This document shows positions 62,345-64,000 of a DNA stretch of 64,000 nt, piece after piece. Source of the DNA: Bacteriovoracaceae bacterium. Lineage in GTDB: Bacteria; Bdellovibrionota; Bacteriovoracia; Bacteriovoracales; Bacteriovoracaceae. The translations under genes were made by a program, and so were the position numbers. Positions within the stretch are counted from its first letter, which is position 1; the number at the start of each line of letters is the position of its first letter. The stretch covers positions 241,871 to 305,870 of the forward strand of contig JAMPXB010000001.1 of the NCBI GenBank assembly GCA_023701435.1, given 5' to 3'. The notes beneath the pieces are model-generated. The model worked only from the letters and a program-made list of their open reading frames with translations. It was not told the origin of the DNA and searched no databases.

Positions 62345-62755
62345 ATGCTTAGAAGTATAATGAAGAGTGTTCCGCTGAGAGTTTGTCTCCTTGTTTATTT
62401 AGCCGTAATGCTTGTCCTGTACCCTGTTTCTCGAATGTACATACATGAGTATGAAACTATTCCGATTAAGTTTGAATTTGCTTTTTTTATGGTTTTAGTT
62501 GGCCTGATCTGTAACGGTGGGCTTCTGCTTGCTCTCTCCAGATGGGGGCTGCTACATAAGAAGACAACATGTTTAGGCCTAGTCTTTACTGCTTTGATGA
62601 ATGCTTTCTTGCTACTCTTAACAAATGGAAATCCTCTTCACTTCGTTTCATATGAATATTGGAACACAGTAAGATATTTATGTGTTTATGGAGTCTTGCT
62701 TGCTGGTGTCGTGTTATGTGTTCTTGTAGGGAGACATCAAGGTGAATCTAGGTAG
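62345..62755 (+). CDS. Four-helix membrane protein, unknown
   Basis: 136 residues with helices at ~10-28, ~40-60, ~74-92 and ~112-130. It is short, with small loops. No family recognised. The next gene begins 14 bp before its stop with GTG, so they are coupled. It may act as a membrane partner or immunity for that protein (inference). Confidence 0.6.
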   Translation: MLRSIMKSVPLRVCLLVYLAVMLVLYPVSRMYIHEYETIPIKFEFAFFMVLVGLICNGGLLLALSRWGLLHKKTTCLGLVFTALMNAFLLLLTNGNPLHFVSYEYWNTVRYLCVYGVLLAGVVLCVLVGRHQGESR

Positions 62756-63395
62756 AATTGGAATAAAAATTTGGGACCTCCAGTTTGATGCGAGGGACGA
62801 GCTTTATTTGATGATCGACAAGCATTACAAACCAATGCCTAAAGACGCTAATGGAAAAACTAATCCTCAGGCTCATGGTCTTGCTGATAACGACATAGAT
62901 GCCCTTAGACACTCTTATGTGAGCGCAGTTTACGTTATTGAATATAATGAAGGTACTTCTGAATTGCTGGGACGTTTACGCGAATATTTTACGATGACTC
63001 CTAATGAATTCCGTTCTCTTAATATGGATTTGTGGAATAACTCTGCTGGAAGAACATATGGGAAGAAGTTCAAGCGAGGAGAGGAACTGTTTTTTGCCCT
63101 CCTAAAGGCTCTAAAGGGTGGCGAGTTGATTATTACGCCGAGTGATCCAAGAAAATATAAAGGGCCCAAGGCTATTAAGCGTCTGCCCAAATCATTCGTT
63201 ATCAAAGTAAAAGAAAGTAAGACAGGGGCGAACATAGAGTTCTTTGATGTTCGCAATAAACGAATGATGAACAAAAATGAATTCATCGAAGCGATTAGAG
63301 AGGGTAAGTATCCTGGATATGCCGTAAGAAAACATCACTCTGGTGAGTTCCCTTATTCAACTAGAGATAGATTCAGCTTTAATAACCTTGGATGA
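62742..63395 (+). CDS. Hypothetical protein with a DNDIDALRH ... MDLWNNSAGR domain (toxin-like?)
   Basis: 217 residues, GTG start. Residues ~40-125 contain AHGLADNDIDALRHSYVSAVYVIEYNEGTSELLGRLREYF and LNMDLWNNSAGRTYGKKFKRGEEL. The paired D-x-x-RH and MD-x-WNN-x-xGR motifs look like those of the uncharacterised DUF6973-type domain found at the ends of some secreted toxins. No signal peptide. It sits last before the right att site, a usual place for cargo. Role not known. Confidence 0.5.
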   Translation: MNLGRIGIKIWDLQFDARDELYLMIDKHYKPMPKDANGKTNPQAHGLADNDIDALRHSYVSAVYVIEYNEGTSELLGRLREYFTMTPNEFRSLNMDLWNNSAGRTYGKKFKRGEELFFALLKALKGGELIITPSDPRKYKGPKAIKRLPKSFVIKVKESKTGANIEFFDVRNKRMMNKNEFIEAIREGKYPGYAVRKHHSGEFPYSTRDRFSFNNLG

Positions 63396-63851
63396 GTGAG
63401 TCCGACCAGTCCGACTTATTTGGTGATAACAAGTGAAATGAAGTGAAAAAATGTGAAGTGACGAGATCGCTTGTTGTCTTATTTCGCTTTCAAATACGCA
63501 GATTGCTTGAAGTGTGATTGTTCCCCCATTCACTTCGGGTAGTTCGGGCATGCTTAACCCCCGGCCTCAAGACGGGGGCTGGAAAGAGTACAGTTGGCGG
63601 TAGCCTCTCTTCATTGTGTAATTCTCGATTTTAGATAATCGATCATCACGTTTTACAAAATATAATTTGCAGATTCTAAGAGGTAAAAAAAATAAAAAAA
63701 TTTAGGCTACGAAGGATACTCTCATAATTCTAAGTAATAGTTTTTCATCGAGTGGTATTTCATCAAAGTCTGCTAAAGAATAAATTAGCCGTTCTGAAGG
63801 TCATTGGTTGCGATATGAAAAGCAGACTTCCTTACAGCAACAGAGAGACAG
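63396..63851. other. Non-coding right junction of the island
   Basis: TCCGAC repeats at 63401 and 63410, GTGAAGTGACGAGATC (63453 region), GCTTGAAGTGTGATTGTT and the att core at 63535, followed by a GC-rich inverted repeat (CCCCCG 63558-63563 / CGGGGG 63573-63578). The minus strand has an open frame beginning MPELPEVNGG at the core, but it soon leaves any MutM similarity. No other gene is seen to 63,851. DNA beyond 63,555 should be the original region upstream of mutM. Confidence 0.55.
63535..63554. other. att site (right end)
   Basis: Third copy of the 20-bp core, identical to the middle copy. On the minus strand it codes MPELPEV, the MutM start, cut off from the gene 31 kb away. Confidence 0.75.
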
Positions 63852-64000
63852 TGTTACCTCCCACCCAATGGTCACCACTTTTTAGCTAAAAATTCCCACC
63901 CTTGGTCACCGGTTAAAAACTGGTTATTTTCACCCGCTGTCACCGCTTGAATTGACCTTTTTCCCACCTCCGGTCACCGGTTTAGGGCCTAAAATTCCCA
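63852..64000. repeat. ~34-bp imperfect repeats, likely end of an IS21-family element
   Basis: The unit (T)CCCACCnnnGGTCACCgstT starts at 63860, 63895, ~63930 (reduced) and 63963, with another beginning at 63995 as the window ends. Spacing is 32-35 bp. A tip such as TGTTACCTCCCACC would start at 63852. Ends with several transposase-binding repeats are typical of the IS21 family. The element itself lies outside. Confidence 0.5.

Larger units (their letters stand above)
50099..63554. mobile_element. Island segment 2, bounded by att copies but lacking an integrase
   Basis: Lies between the exact core copies at 50099 and 63535. No recombinase gene is found inside. Cargo: DUF2254 membrane protein, MscS, DUF326 copper-type protein, IS21 remnant, DUF1016 nuclease, Wadjet operon and a possible toxin pair. 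It could be moved by the integrase of segment 1, either alone (copies 2 and 3) or with segment 1 (copies 1 and 3). Confidence 0.6.

Noticed and set aside
63357..63551. Minus-strand frame starting MPELPEVNGG
   Set aside because: Only the att core resembles MutM; the rest is the non-coding right end of the island, shared in part with the middle junction.
63860..64000. CRISPR array
   Set aside because: Units are imperfect, ~34 bp with no separate spacers, and no cas genes are present; they fit transposon end repeats better.

Overview
The window looks like a chromosome segment of a Gram-negative bacterium of the Bdellovibrionota, probably the Bacteriovorax/Peredibacter side. This is an inference from the tilS-ftsH-folP order, the many short secreted lipoproteins, the adjacent secreted serine proteases, a GLUG-repeat surface lipoprotein, a moderate GC content and the general protein style. 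No rRNA or tRNA gene is present to confirm it.

Positions 1-32,370 are ordinary chromosome. Housekeeping units are tilS(partial)-ftsH-folP, thyA-folA, rbgA and mutM. Envelope and transport genes include a trypsin-like and a subtilisin-like protease, an AGCS sodium/alanine symporter, a LivJ-type binding lipoprotein, a NamZ-type exo-muramidase, two paralogous transglutaminase-elicitor-like lipoproteins (one without its catalytic cysteine), a 1202-residue GLUG lipoprotein and a GT2 glycosyltransferase. A metal-efflux operon has an RND pump and a TolC-type channel but no periplasmic adaptor; instead it has two small His-bearing periplasmic proteins and a urea transporter. Two short structured RNAs (13,535-13,668 and 16,289-16,374) share a promoter spacing, a first base, a closing helix and a terminator layout, and appear to be paralogous non-coding RNAs. 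A decayed transposase lies at 6,901-7,674.

Positions 32,353-63,554 form a composite genomic island inserted at the start codon of mutM. A 20-bp core that encodes the first residues of MutM (MPELP) occurs three times: at the real mutM start (32,353), in the middle (50,099) and at the far end (63,535). The three copies bound two tandem segments. Segment 1 (32.4-50.1 kb) has a tyrosine integrase, Xis-like regulators, a VirD4-like ATPase, a sigma factor with a membrane partner, a complete type I restriction-modification locus with two extra genes, and a Hachiman (HamA-HamB) anti-phage pair. Segment 2 (50.1-63.5 kb) has no integrase. It carries membrane/copper stress genes (DUF2254, MscS, a DUF326 four-helix protein), an IS21 remnant, a DUF1016 nuclease, a full Wadjet JetABCD plasmid-defence operon and a possible toxin/partner pair. 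It looks like a cis-mobilised passenger whose end is related to that of segment 1.

From about 63,852 to the window end there are ~34-bp repeats like the end of an IS21-family element. The most notable items are the triple mutM att arrangement with its defence cargo, the paired RNAs, the adaptor-less RND operon, and the gene before hsdM whose C-terminus resembles that of HsdR.
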